Below, piece by piece: positions 24,474 through 32,310 of a stretch of 64,000 nucleotides of DNA; the first letter of the stretch is position 1, and the number at the start of each line of letters is the position of its first letter. The stretch is from Sphingomonadales bacterium. GTDB lineage: Bacteria; Pseudomonadota; Alphaproteobacteria; Sphingomonadales; Sphingomonadaceae. The notes beneath the pieces were generated by a model, which was given only the letters and a program-made list of their open reading frames with translations, did no database searches and had not been told where the DNA came from. The DNA is taken from assembly GCA_016714795.1 (NCBI GenBank), contig JADKCA010000005.1, positions 1 to 64,000 of the forward strand, given 5' to 3'. Position numbers and translations under genes: made by a program.

Positions 24474-25745
24474 ATGGCAATCTGCACCGAAATCAATTTT
24501 GACGGCCTGATCGGCCCGAGCCACAATTATGGCGGGCTGAGCCTTGGCAATCTGGCGTCTGCACGAAATGCGGGTGGCGTCTCTCATCCGCGCGCGGCGG
24601 CGTTGCAGGGGCTGGAAAAGATGCGCGCCAATCTGCGGCTGGGGCTGGTGCAGGGGCTGTTGCTGCCGCACGACCGGCCGGATGAGCGCTGGTTGGGGGA
24701 GCTTGGGCTAACTCTTGATCCTTCGCTTCCGCGCGGGGGCCATGATGTTTCCGCATTGATCGCCAATGCCCTCTCTGCCTCGGCGATGTGGGCGGCCAAT
24801 GCCGCTACCGTTTCGCCAGCGCCCGATACGGCGGACGGGCGTTGCCATCTCTCGGTCGCGAACCTTGTGACGATGCCGCACCGCAGCCATGAATGGCCGG
24901 GCACGCTGGCGCAGGTGCGGCTTGCTTTTGCCCATGACGCCTTCCGCATTCATGGTCCGGTGCCGCCACCCTTTGGTGATGAGGGCGCGGCCAATCATAT
25001 GCGGCTGTGCGCGCGCCATGATACACCGGGGGTGGAGGTGTTTGTTTATGGCGTGGCGGGCGGGCCGTTCCCCGCGCGCCAGCATAGCGAGGCCTCACGC
25101 GCCGTCGCGCGGCGGCATGGTGTGGCGGACGCGCTGTTTGTGCGGCAATCGGATGAAGCGATTGCGGCAGGCGCGTTTCACAATGATGTGGTGGCAGTCG
25201 CCAATGAGCGTGTGTTGTTCGCGCATGAGCAGGCCTTTGCGGAGAAGGACCAGTTTTACGCCGATCTGCGCGCGCGCCTGCCCGAGGTGGAGATTGTCGA
25301 AGTCCCCGCCAGCGCGGTCAGCCTCGCCGATGCCATCCAGTCCTATCTGTTCAACGCGCAACTGGTGACGCTGCCGAACGAAGGCGGCATGGCATTGATC
25401 CTCCCCACCGAAGCGCGAGACAATGAGCGCGTCTGGAGGTGGCTGGAGGCCATGGTGGCGGGCAATGGCCCGATCCGGCGTCTGATCCCCGTTGATGTGC
25501 GTCAGTCCATGGCCAATGGAGGCGGCCCGGCCTGTTTGCGGCTGCGCGTGGTGTGCGCGCCCGAAACGGTCGATCCGCGCTTTCTGCTGGATGAAGCCAA
25601 GATCGACTGCCTGTCCGAAATCGTGACGCGCCATTGGCCCGAAACGATTGCGCCGGACGCGCTTTCAAGCCCCGCTTTATGGGCTGACATCAGAAATGCG
25701 CGCGCCGCCGCGTTGGAGGCACTGGATTTGATGGCATTGGCATGA
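24474..25745 (+). CDS. astB: N-succinylarginine dihydrolase AstB
   Basis: 423 residues. EINFDGLIGPSHNYGGLSLGNLAS is the AstB N-terminus; DEGAANHMRLC, RQHSEASRAVARRH, FHNDVVAVANERVLFAHEQAF and RQSMANGGGPACLRLRV carry the amidinotransferase-fold catalytic residues, including the histidine of FHND and the cysteine of GGPACLRLRV. It cleaves N2-succinylarginine to succinylornithine, CO2 and two ammonia. The frame opens at 24405 but the ATG at 24474 matches the family start. It is separated from astA by the NYN gene and followed 17 nt later by an MFS transporter. Confidence 0.92.
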   Translation: MAICTEINFDGLIGPSHNYGGLSLGNLASARNAGGVSHPRAAALQGLEKMRANLRLGLVQGLLLPHDRPDERWLGELGLTLDPSLPRGGHDVSALIANALSASAMWAANAATVSPAPDTADGRCHLSVANLVTMPHRSHEWPGTLAQVRLAFAHDAFRIHGPVPPPFGDEGAANHMRLCARHDTPGVEVFVYGVAGGPFPARQHSEASRAVARRHGVADALFVRQSDEAIAAGAFHNDVVAVANERVLFAHEQAFAEKDQFYADLRARLPEVEIVEVPASAVSLADAIQSYLFNAQLVTLPNEGGMALILPTEARDNERVWRWLEAMVAGNGPIRRLIPVDVRQSMANGGGPACLRLRVVCAPETVDPRFLLDEAKIDCLSEIVTRHWPETIAPDALSSPALWADIRNARAAALEALDLMALA

Positions 25746-25761
25746 CAGTAGGAACACGGTC

Positions 25762-27036
25762 ATGACCGTTTCCGCCCCCGCCGTGCCGCAATCCCCGCTG
25801 GCCTATCGCGATTACCGCCTGTTCTGGATCGCGCGCTTTTCGGCAGTCGTGGCCACGATGGCGATGGTCGTCATCCTCGGCTGGCAGGTTTATGATACCG
25901 CGCGCAACAATGGCATGAGCCCGCGTGAGGCGGCACCCATGCTGGCCTGGGTCGGGGCCGCGCAATTCCTGCCGGTGCTGTTCCTCACTCCCGTGGCGGG
26001 CTGGGCGGCAGACCGGTTTGAACGGCGGCGCGTGGCGATCATCGCCAATATGGTGGATATGCTGGTCGCACTTGCTTTGGCCGTGGCAACAGCGCGCGGC
26101 GGGCTGACTCTGCCTTTCCTGTTCATCATGGCAATGCTGCACGGCGTTGCGCGCGTGTTCGTCGGCCCGGCCATGAGCAGCATCGCGCCCAATGTTGTCC
26201 CGCCTGAAGTGCTCCCGCGGGCCATCGCCATGAGTTCGATCGCGTGGCAATCCGCCTCTGTGCTTGGCCCGGCAGCAGCGGGGTTCATTTACGCAGACAA
26301 TCCCGCCAACCCCTATTGGGCCGGGGCGGCGCTGCTGGTGCTGTCCAGCCTGTCGGTCAGCTTCATCAAGCCGATTTTCCCGCCACAGGACAGCGAGCGC
26401 CGTCACCCCGTGCGCCTGATGGTGGATGGCCTGCGCTTTGTGTGGAGCGAGCATTTCCTGCTCGGGGCAATCACACTCGATCTGTTTGCCGTGCTGCTGG
26501 GCGGGGCAACAGCAATGCTGCCAGTCTACGCGCGTGACATTCTCCATGTCGGCACCGAAGGGCTGGGCTGGCTGCGCGGTGCACCCGGCGCCGGGGCCGC
26601 CATCGTCGCGCTCTGGCTCGCATTCCGGCCCTTGAAGCATGATGTTGGTGTGAAAATGCTGCTCGCGGTGGTGGTGTTCGGCGTTGCGACAATCATATTC
26701 GGCCTTTCCAAAAATTATCAGCTCTCGCTGGCCATGCTGGCGCTGCTGGGGGCGGCGGACATGCTCTCGGTCTATGTCCGGGGCTCGCTCGTCCAGCTCA
26801 ACACGCCCGATGCCATGCGCGGACGGGTGAGCGCGGTCTCCGGTCTGGCCATCTCTGCGTCTAACGAATTGGGAGAGGTGCAGTCGGGCGCGGCTGCTGC
26901 CCTGCTCGGCCCGGTTGGCGCGGTTGTATTCGGCGGTGTCGGGGCTATCTTCGTGACAGGACTTTGGGCGTGGCTGTTCCCCGAACTGCGCAACGCCCGC
27001 ACATTCGAACCCCAGTTCAAGGAGCGGAAGCCATGA
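25762..27036 (+). CDS. MFS efflux transporter (DHA3/EntS-like)
   Basis: 424 residues with about 12 membrane segments; the first is around LFWIARFSAVVATMAMVVILGWQVY. WAADRFERRRVAIIANMVDM is the cytoplasmic loop 2-3 motif of major facilitators and MSSIAPNVVPPEVLPRAIAMSSIAWQSASVLGPAAAG fits the DHA3 group that includes the enterobactin exporter EntS. Substrate unknown. Its stop overlaps the cysK start by ATGA (27033-27036), so the two are translationally coupled; export of a cysteine-derived or other amino-acid-derived compound is possible but unproven. Confidence 0.8.
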   Translation: MTVSAPAVPQSPLAYRDYRLFWIARFSAVVATMAMVVILGWQVYDTARNNGMSPREAAPMLAWVGAAQFLPVLFLTPVAGWAADRFERRRVAIIANMVDMLVALALAVATARGGLTLPFLFIMAMLHGVARVFVGPAMSSIAPNVVPPEVLPRAIAMSSIAWQSASVLGPAAAGFIYADNPANPYWAGAALLVLSSLSVSFIKPIFPPQDSERRHPVRLMVDGLRFVWSEHFLLGAITLDLFAVLLGGATAMLPVYARDILHVGTEGLGWLRGAPGAGAAIVALWLAFRPLKHDVGVKMLLAVVVFGVATIIFGLSKNYQLSLAMLALLGAADMLSVYVRGSLVQLNTPDAMRGRVSAVSGLAISASNELGEVQSGAAAALLGPVGAVVFGGVGAIFVTGLWAWLFPELRNARTFEPQFKERKP

Positions 27037-27950
27037 AATTTTCCAGCATTCTCGAAACCATCGGCAACACGCCGCACATCCGCCTGAACCGCCTGTTCCC
27101 CGAGGCGGAGGTCTGGGTGAAGTCGGAGCGCTCCAACCCCGGCGGTTCGATCAAGGACCGCATCGGCCTCGCCATGATCGAGGATGCGGAACGTTCCGGC
27201 GCCTTGAAGCCCGGCGGCACCATCATAGAACCGACATCGGGCAATACCGGCATTGGTCGGGCCATGGTCGCGGCGGTCAAGGGTTATAGGCTGGTGCTGG
27301 TCATGCCTGATTCGATGTCGATCGAGCGGCGGCGGCTGATGCTGGCCTATGGTGCCACTTTCGACCTCACCCCGCGCGAGAAGGGCATGAAGGGCGCGAT
27401 TGAACGCGCCATCGAAATGGTGAGCCAGACGCCGGGGGCATGGATGCCGCAACAATTTGAAAACCCGGCCAATATCGACGTGCATGTCCGCACGACCGCG
27501 CTCGAAATCTACAATGATTTCCGCGATGCCCCGCCGACTGCGCTGATCACCGGCGTCGGCACGGGGGGGCACATCACCGGCTGTGCGCAGGTGCTCAAGG
27601 AAAAATGGCCAGAGCTGAAGGTGTTCGCGGTCGAACCGACTCTCTCCCCGGTTATCTCCGGCGGCGCGCCTGCGCCACACCCGATTCAGGGCATCGGGGC
27701 AGGCTTCATCCCCGCCAACCTCCACACCCAATTGCTGAGCGGCGTGATTCAGGTCGATCCGGCAGATGCCAAGACCATGGCGAAGCGCGCGGCGACCGAA
27801 GAAGGGATGCTGGTTGGCATCTCATCGGGTGCAACGCTTGCCGCCATCGCGCAGAAGCTCCCCGAACTGGGTGAAGGCGCACGCGTGATCGGCTTCAATT
27901 ACGATACGGGCGAGCGCTATCTCTCGGTGCCGGATTTCCTGCCGGAGTAA
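27033..27950 (+). CDS. cysK: Cysteine synthase A (O-acetylserine sulfhydrylase)
   Basis: 305 residues. IGNTPHIRLNRLFPEAEVWVKSE then NPGGSIKDRIGL with the PLP lysine in SIKDR, the substrate loop EPTSGNTGIG, the phosphate-binding GVGTGGHITG, and GISSGATLAA near the C-terminus. It makes cysteine from O-acetylserine and sulfide. Length and motifs are those of CysK rather than cystathionine beta-synthase. The start is fixed by the ATGA overlap with the MFS gene; a longer frame opening at 26964 is not needed. Confidence 0.93.
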   Translation: MKFSSILETIGNTPHIRLNRLFPEAEVWVKSERSNPGGSIKDRIGLAMIEDAERSGALKPGGTIIEPTSGNTGIGRAMVAAVKGYRLVLVMPDSMSIERRRLMLAYGATFDLTPREKGMKGAIERAIEMVSQTPGAWMPQQFENPANIDVHVRTTALEIYNDFRDAPPTALITGVGTGGHITGCAQVLKEKWPELKVFAVEPTLSPVISGGAPAPHPIQGIGAGFIPANLHTQLLSGVIQVDPADAKTMAKRAATEEGMLVGISSGATLAAIAQKLPELGEGARVIGFNYDTGERYLSVPDFLPE

Positions 27951-28001
27951 GCGCGCGACCGGCTGAACCTCGCCAAACACATCTGGCGGGGCCGCAGCCG
28001 T

Positions 28002-28199
28002 TCAGAATTTGAAGATGTTGCTCGTCCCGTCGGTGATCGTCGGCTTCACCGATCCATCGCCGAGCTTGATGATCGTCGTGTCAAATTTGATCGCCTTGTT
28101 GAGGCCGATCAGGATTCCGCCCGATGCGTCATCCAGCGAGGCTTCGGTCAGTTCAACGGCACCGTTTTCGGTGGTCTGTTCGCTCTTCTTCTCGGACAT
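28002..28199 (-). CDS. Small peptide with double-glycine leader (RiPP/bacteriocin-like precursor)
   Basis: 65 residues. The N-terminal part is acidic and polar and ends in VELTEASLDDASGG (Gly27-Gly28), the classic double-glycine leader ending that peptidase-containing ABC exporters cut. The remaining 37 residues (ILIGLNKAIKF, then a Lys/Thr/Gly-rich stretch ending SNIFKF) contain no Cys and few Ser, so no lanthionine-type modification is indicated. AAGGAG lies 7 nt before the ATG, so it is very likely translated. No peptidase, modification enzyme or C39 exporter is adjacent; cysK and ubiB flank it. It may be a microcin, a signal or a small secreted protein of unknown role. Confidence 0.6.
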   Translation of the reverse strand: MSEKKSEQTTENGAVELTEASLDDASGGILIGLNKAIKFDTTIIKLGDGSVKPTITDGTSNIFKF

Positions 28200-28248
28200 C
28201 GCGTATCTCCTTCAAAAGGATGGTGTGTGCGACCTGATTCTTCGGGAG

Positions 28249-28299
28249 GGCCAGTGTGCATCGGATCGCTCAGTCTGAATAGACTGATTCGCGCTGGCC
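28249..28299 (-). promoter_or_regulatory. Nested palindromes in the leader of the double-glycine peptide gene
   Basis: An inner perfect palindrome TCAGTCT-GAAT-AGACTGA (28270-28287) lies within an outer pair GGCCAG (28249-28254) and CTGGCC (28294-28299), 50-100 nt upstream of the peptide start. It could be a dimeric regulator site or a leader RNA structure. There is no following T run on the minus strand, so it is not a terminator for ubiB. Confidence 0.4.
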
Positions 28300-28407
28300 G
28301 CTGTGTCAGGCGTCACAGCTGTGCGGCGGTCTCGCGCAACTCTTGCTCGTGACCGGGGGCGAGCCGCGCCATCCGCGCGCACCAGGCTTCCACCAGCACC
28401 GCGCCGG

Positions 28408-29937
28408 TCAGATCAATCTTGCGGCGGCAGCGCCCAAAGCCGCAGCCAAGGCCGCGACGCCTGCATATTTCCACAAGCCCGAAGGACGCACCGGGGCAAT
28501 TTCTGGCAAAGGCGGTGGTGGCGGGGCCGCGCCCTTGGGCGGGAACTGCTCTTCCAGCCGCTTCACCAGCGCGGGAAGGCGACCGATAATGCGCAAATGC
28601 TCATGGATCGAATCGGCGATCTTCGCCTCCGGGCCCAGTTCGCCGCGCAGCCATTCTTCCACAAATGGTCCCGCCGTCTCCCACAGGTTGAGATCGGGAT
28701 CGAGGCTGGAGGCCACACCCTCCATCATCACCATCGTCTTCTGGAGCAGCAGCAGATGCGGCTGCGTCGGCATGTCGAACTCGCGGGTGATGGCAAACAG
28801 CCCGTCGAGCATCCCGCCCACGCTGATGTCTTTCACCGGAACGCCGCGGATCGGCTCTCCCACCGCGCGCAACGCCGTGGTGAACTCATCGACATTGTGG
28901 TGGCCAGGCACATATTGCGCTTCGAAATGGATTTCCGCCACGCGGCGGTAATTGCCGGTGATCAGGCCGTAGAGGATCTCCGCCAACCACAGCCGCGCCT
29001 GCCGGTTGATGCGCCCCATGATGCCGAAATCAATCGCGGCGATCCGTCCGTCGGCCAGCACGAACAAATTGCCCTGATGCAGATCGGCGTGGAAAAAGCC
29101 TTCGGCAATCGCCTGATGCAGAAAAGCGCGGACGATGGTGCGCGAGAGCGCCTTGACATCATGTCCGGCGGCGACGAGCGCCTCCCGGTCGGTCAGCTTG
29201 ATGCCTTCCACCCAATCGAGCGTCATCACCCGGCGGCTGGTGCGGGTCCAGTCGATTGCGGGAACGATATAGTCAGGAAAGCCCGCCATGCTTTCGGCGA
29301 GTTCGGAGGCGGAGGCTGCTTCACGCCGCAGATCAAGCTCGCGAAGCGTCCATTGACGGAAGGTGGCAATCACTTCGCGCGGGCGCAGCCGGGCGGGCTC
29401 TCCACCCAGCGCATCGACTTGGGCCGCCGCCCACTCATAAGTGTCGATGTCGCGCGCAAACTGCTCGTCTATGCCGGGGCGCAACACCTTGACTGCGACA
29501 GTGCGGCCATCTGTGGTCACGGCCTTGTAGACCTGCGCGATGGAGGCTGCGCCGACTGCGGTTTCATCAAAATGCGTGAAAAATTTGTCGATCGGCCCGC
29601 CCAGCGACTCCTCGATGGTGCGGCGCACATCGGCAAACGGGCCGGGCGGCAGCGAATCCTGAAGGCGCGTCAAGTCGCGCGCGGCTTCCTCCCCCACCAG
29701 ATCGGGCCGGGTGGCCAGTGTCTGCCCCAGCTTGATTGCGGCAGGACCGATCGATTCGAAGGCCCGGGCATAATCGGGCTGCCTGGGCACGAACGCCCCG
29801 AACCGCGCAATGCGGATCAGGCGGCGGATACGCGGCGGCGTGGCAATGCTGTGTTCCAGCCCGGTCAGCGCCCCGTGCTTCGCCAGCGTGCGGCCCCATT
29901 TGAGCAACCGCCAGACATGGGTGGTGGTTGCGGTCAA
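28408..29937 (-). CDS. ubiB: UbiB, ABC1/ADCK-type protein kinase-like ubiquinone biosynthesis factor
   Basis: 509 residues. The KxGQ motif is AAIKLGQTLATRPDL, the alanine-rich loop GAASIAQVYKAV replaces a glycine-rich loop, VAVKVLRPG holds the ATP lysine, HADLHQGNLFV is the catalytic loop and AIDFGIMGR the DFG segment. These features define UbiB/COQ8 atypical kinases, ATPases needed for ubiquinone synthesis at the membrane. The C-terminal end has a proline run (APPPPPLPE) followed by a membrane anchor (YAGVAALAAALGAAAARLI). It is coupled by ATGA to ubiE upstream (29934-29937). Confidence 0.93.
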   Translation of the reverse strand: MTATTTHVWRLLKWGRTLAKHGALTGLEHSIATPPRIRRLIRIARFGAFVPRQPDYARAFESIGPAAIKLGQTLATRPDLVGEEAARDLTRLQDSLPPGPFADVRRTIEESLGGPIDKFFTHFDETAVGAASIAQVYKAVTTDGRTVAVKVLRPGIDEQFARDIDTYEWAAAQVDALGGEPARLRPREVIATFRQWTLRELDLRREAASASELAESMAGFPDYIVPAIDWTRTSRRVMTLDWVEGIKLTDREALVAAGHDVKALSRTIVRAFLHQAIAEGFFHADLHQGNLFVLADGRIAAIDFGIMGRINRQARLWLAEILYGLITGNYRRVAEIHFEAQYVPGHHNVDEFTTALRAVGEPIRGVPVKDISVGGMLDGLFAITREFDMPTQPHLLLLQKTMVMMEGVASSLDPDLNLWETAGPFVEEWLRGELGPEAKIADSIHEHLRIIGRLPALVKRLEEQFPPKGAAPPPPPLPEIAPVRPSGLWKYAGVAALAAALGAAAARLI

Positions 29938-30665
29938 ATCTTCCAGCCCGAATGGATAGCCACCAGTCCGCCCAGCATCGGCTCGACGCGGGTCTGCACG
30001 AAACCGGCCTCACCGATCATGCGTTCAAAGCTTGGCATGTCCGGGAAGCGTCGGATCGATTCGATGAGGTAGCGATAGCTGTCTTCATCGCCAGAAATCA
30101 GCTTGCCCAGCTTGGGGACAACGCGGTGCGAATAGGCGTCATACACCTCGGCAAAGCCGGGCCAGACCGTCGTCGAGAATTCGAGGCAGAAAAAGCGCCC
30201 GCCGCGCTTGAGCACGCGGTGCGCCTCCCGCAGCGCCTTATCGATATGCGTCACGTTCCGTATGCCGAAGGCGATGGTATAGGCATCGAAGCTGATGTCT
30301 TCAAAGCTCAGCACTTCGGCATTCTGCACCGACCAGTCGAGACCCGTCAGGCCACGCTTTTCGGCGCGTTCCTGCCCTACGCCCAGCATATCTGGGTTGA
30401 TGTCGGAAACGGTCACATGCGCGCCCTTGGCCTGCATCCGGAAAGCAATGTCTCCGGTGCCACCCGCCATGTCGAGAATGCGCTCGCCCTTTTTGGGCTT
30501 CACATGCCGCACGAAGCGGTCTTTCCACAGGCGGTGCATCCCGCCGGACATGGCATCATTCATGATGTCATATTTGCGGGCGACGCTGGAAAAGACGCCG
30601 CCAACGCGCGCGGTCTTTTCTTCCGGGGTGACATCTTCGTAACCGAAGGAAACGGTGCTGCTCAT
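29934..30665 (-). CDS. ubiE: Ubiquinone/menaquinone C-methyltransferase UbiE
   Basis: 243 residues. FGYEDVTPEEKTARVGGVFSSVARKYDIMND is the UbiE N-terminal signature; SAM-binding motif I is ILDMAGGTGDIAF; AFGIRNVTHIDKALREAHRVLKRGG and YRYLIESIRRFPDM are the remaining family blocks. It methylates the quinone ring carbon in ubiquinone synthesis with S-adenosylmethionine. AGAGG lies 9 nt before the ATG. Divergent from mutM with 48 nt between starts. Confidence 0.95.
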   Translation of the reverse strand: MSSTVSFGYEDVTPEEKTARVGGVFSSVARKYDIMNDAMSGGMHRLWKDRFVRHVKPKKGERILDMAGGTGDIAFRMQAKGAHVTVSDINPDMLGVGQERAEKRGLTGLDWSVQNAEVLSFEDISFDAYTIAFGIRNVTHIDKALREAHRVLKRGGRFFCLEFSTTVWPGFAEVYDAYSHRVVPKLGKLISGDEDSYRYLIESIRRFPDMPSFERMIGEAGFVQTRVEPMLGGLVAIHSGWKI

Positions 30666-30713
30666 GGGCTTGAGCCTCTAGCCAAGCAGACGCCCGCCCG
30701 CTAGCGGAATCAC

Positions 30714-31526
30714 ATGCCAGAACTTCCCGAAGTTGAAACCACCGTGCGCGGCCTTCGTGGCGTGCTGGAGGGCGAGATTCTGCAAGCGGTTGAGCCGCGC
30801 CGCGCAGACCTGCGCCGGCCGATCCCGGCAGATCTGCGGCAACGCATGACCGGTGCTCGGGTGACGGGGCTTTCACGCCGCGCCAAATATGGGGTGATCG
30901 AGACCGACCGGGGTGATGCGCTGATCTTTCATCTCGGCATGTCCGGGCGCTGGCGAATCGATCCGGACGAGATCGGCAAGCATGACCATCTGCTGCTGAC
31001 AACGGAGACCGGCCGGGTGCTGGCGCTCAACGATCCGCGCCGCTTCGGCTCGCTTGATCTGGTGCGGAGTGATTCGCTGGATGCCTTCGCACCCTTTGCC
31101 GCACTGGGGCCGGAACCGCTGGGGGAAGGCTTCACCGCCCCAGCACTCGCCCGTGCGCTGGAAAGCCGGGTGGCCCCTATAAAGGCGATGCTGCTCGATC
31201 AGCGCATCGTGGCAGGCCTGGGCAACATCTATGTGTGCGAAGCGCTCCACATGGCCGGAATCGCGCCGTGGAAGCCCGCAGGGCAGGTGTCGCGCGCCCG
31301 ACTGGACCGGCTGGTGCCTGCGATCAGGGACGTGCTCGCTGCCGCTATCGAAGCGGGTGGCTCCACCCTGCGTGATTATGCCCGGCCCGATGGCGAACTG
31401 GGCTATTTTTTCAAGCAATGGCGCGTCTATGGCCGTGAGGGGCAGGCGTGCGGGTGCGGAAAGCCGGTGCTGCGGCGTGTGGATGGGGGGCGTTCGACCT
31501 TTTACTGTGCAAAATGCCAGCGATAG
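30714..31526 (+). CDS. mutM: Formamidopyrimidine-DNA glycosylase MutM (Fpg)
   Basis: 270 residues. PELPEVETT at the start supplies the catalytic Pro2 and Glu3; HLGMSGRWRI and a lysine upstream (RAKYGVIE) form the conserved core; GNIYVCEALHMAGIAP is the H2TH region; SGRSTFYCAKCQ-like zinc finger closes the protein. Here the first zinc pair reads ACGCG, one residue tighter than the CxxC of many family members, while the second, CAKC, is normal. It excises 8-oxoguanine and related lesions and nicks the abasic site. Confidence 0.93.
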   Translation: MPELPEVETTVRGLRGVLEGEILQAVEPRRADLRRPIPADLRQRMTGARVTGLSRRAKYGVIETDRGDALIFHLGMSGRWRIDPDEIGKHDHLLLTTETGRVLALNDPRRFGSLDLVRSDSLDAFAPFAALGPEPLGEGFTAPALARALESRVAPIKAMLLDQRIVAGLGNIYVCEALHMAGIAPWKPAGQVSRARLDRLVPAIRDVLAAAIEAGGSTLRDYARPDGELGYFFKQWRVYGREGQACGCGKPVLRRVDGGRSTFYCAKCQR

Positions 31527-31627
31527 CTTGACCGAATCTGCAACCGGCGTTAAGCGCCCCGCCTGATCAAAGGTGCGGAGCCTGTTCTGCGCCCTTTTTT
31601 GTTTGCAAGCAGCAAGGAACGAAATTC

Positions 31628-31891
31628 ATGGCGAACACGCCGCAAGCCAAGAAGCGCATCCGTCGCAACGCCCGTCGCGCGGAGATCAATCACAGCCGTA
31701 TCAGCCGCATTCGCACGTTCGTGAAGCGGGTCGAATCGGCCATCGGCGCTGGCGACAAGACCGCCGCTGTTGAAGCACTCGCTGCTGCCCAGCCGGAAAT
31801 GGCCAAGGGCGTTGCCAAGGGCGTGCTGCATCAGAACACGGTGTCGCGCAAATATTCGCGCCTGACCAAGGCAGTTGCCGCGCTCGCCTGA
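31628..31891 (+). CDS. rpsT: 30S ribosomal protein S20
   Basis: 87 residues, highly basic. NTPQAKKRIRRNARRAEINHSRISRIRTFVKRVE and HQNTVSRKYSRLTKAVAALA are the S20 N- and C-terminal signatures. It binds 16S rRNA. AAGGAA lies 9 nt before the ATG. It stands between mutM and dnaA, an arrangement seen in related alphaproteobacteria, and is followed by a strong terminator. Confidence 0.97.
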   Translation: MANTPQAKKRIRRNARRAEINHSRISRIRTFVKRVESAIGAGDKTAAVEALAAAQPEMAKGVAKGVLHQNTVSRKYSRLTKAVAALA

Positions 31892-31912
31892 GCCGCGCTT
31901 CCTGATCAGGTG

Positions 31913-31949
31913 AAAAGGGCCTGCCGGCGCAAGTCGGCGGGCCTTTTTT
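31913..31949 (+). terminator. Rho-independent terminator after rpsT
   Basis: AAGGGCCTGCCG pairs with CGGCGGGCCTTT (one G-U) around a short loop and runs straight into TTTTTTC, 22 nt after the rpsT stop codon. Confidence 0.85.
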
Positions 31950-32310
31950 CTGTGGCGGGCAGGGGCGGGGACAAGACCCGCGCAAATCTGCGGATCAGCC
32001 CGCGAATCGGGTTTGATTCGGGTGCATGGAACAGGTCGCCCCCCTCAAAATATGGCTTGATAACAGGAGGTTAACCAGAGTCATCGGGTTTCCGCGATGA
32101 ATCCTGTCAACTCCCATTATTTCAGTTTTTTGACGGGGGGACGGCTTGATCGGGAGGCCTTTGCCTCCTTAAACAGGGCTATGGCCGCAGCCGAATCGGG
32201 TGCTGGCCAATCAACGCAATCGCAGAGTTCCGCGCGGGTCATCCAGACTCTGCGATGGGGAAGCTTTTGTCTTGCGACGGTTGAGTTTCAGGGGGCGTAG
32301 GGATCGCAAG
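31950..32310 (+). promoter_or_regulatory. dnaA leader region with an inverted repeat
   Basis: This 361-nt gap carries no convincing gene. TCGCAGAGT (32220-32228) pairs with ACTCTGCGA (32247-32255), a perfect 9-bp stem with an 18-nt loop ending 56 nt before the dnaA start; it may be an RNA hairpin in the dnaA 5' leader. I found no TTATNCACA-type DnaA boxes, so this is probably not the origin. A 67-codon frame at 32097-32300 looks non-coding. Confidence 0.45.

Noticed and set aside
28303..30072. 589-codon plus-strand frame opposite ubiB
   Set aside because: Shadow; ubiB reads cleanly on the other strand.
32097..32300. 67-codon frame in the dnaA leader
   Set aside because: No good ribosome-binding site, composition unlike the neighbours, and it would cross the leader stem.
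31950..32310. Chromosomal origin beside dnaA
   Set aside because: No TTATNCACA-type boxes and no AT-rich unwinding stretch; in alphaproteobacteria the origin is often not next to dnaA.
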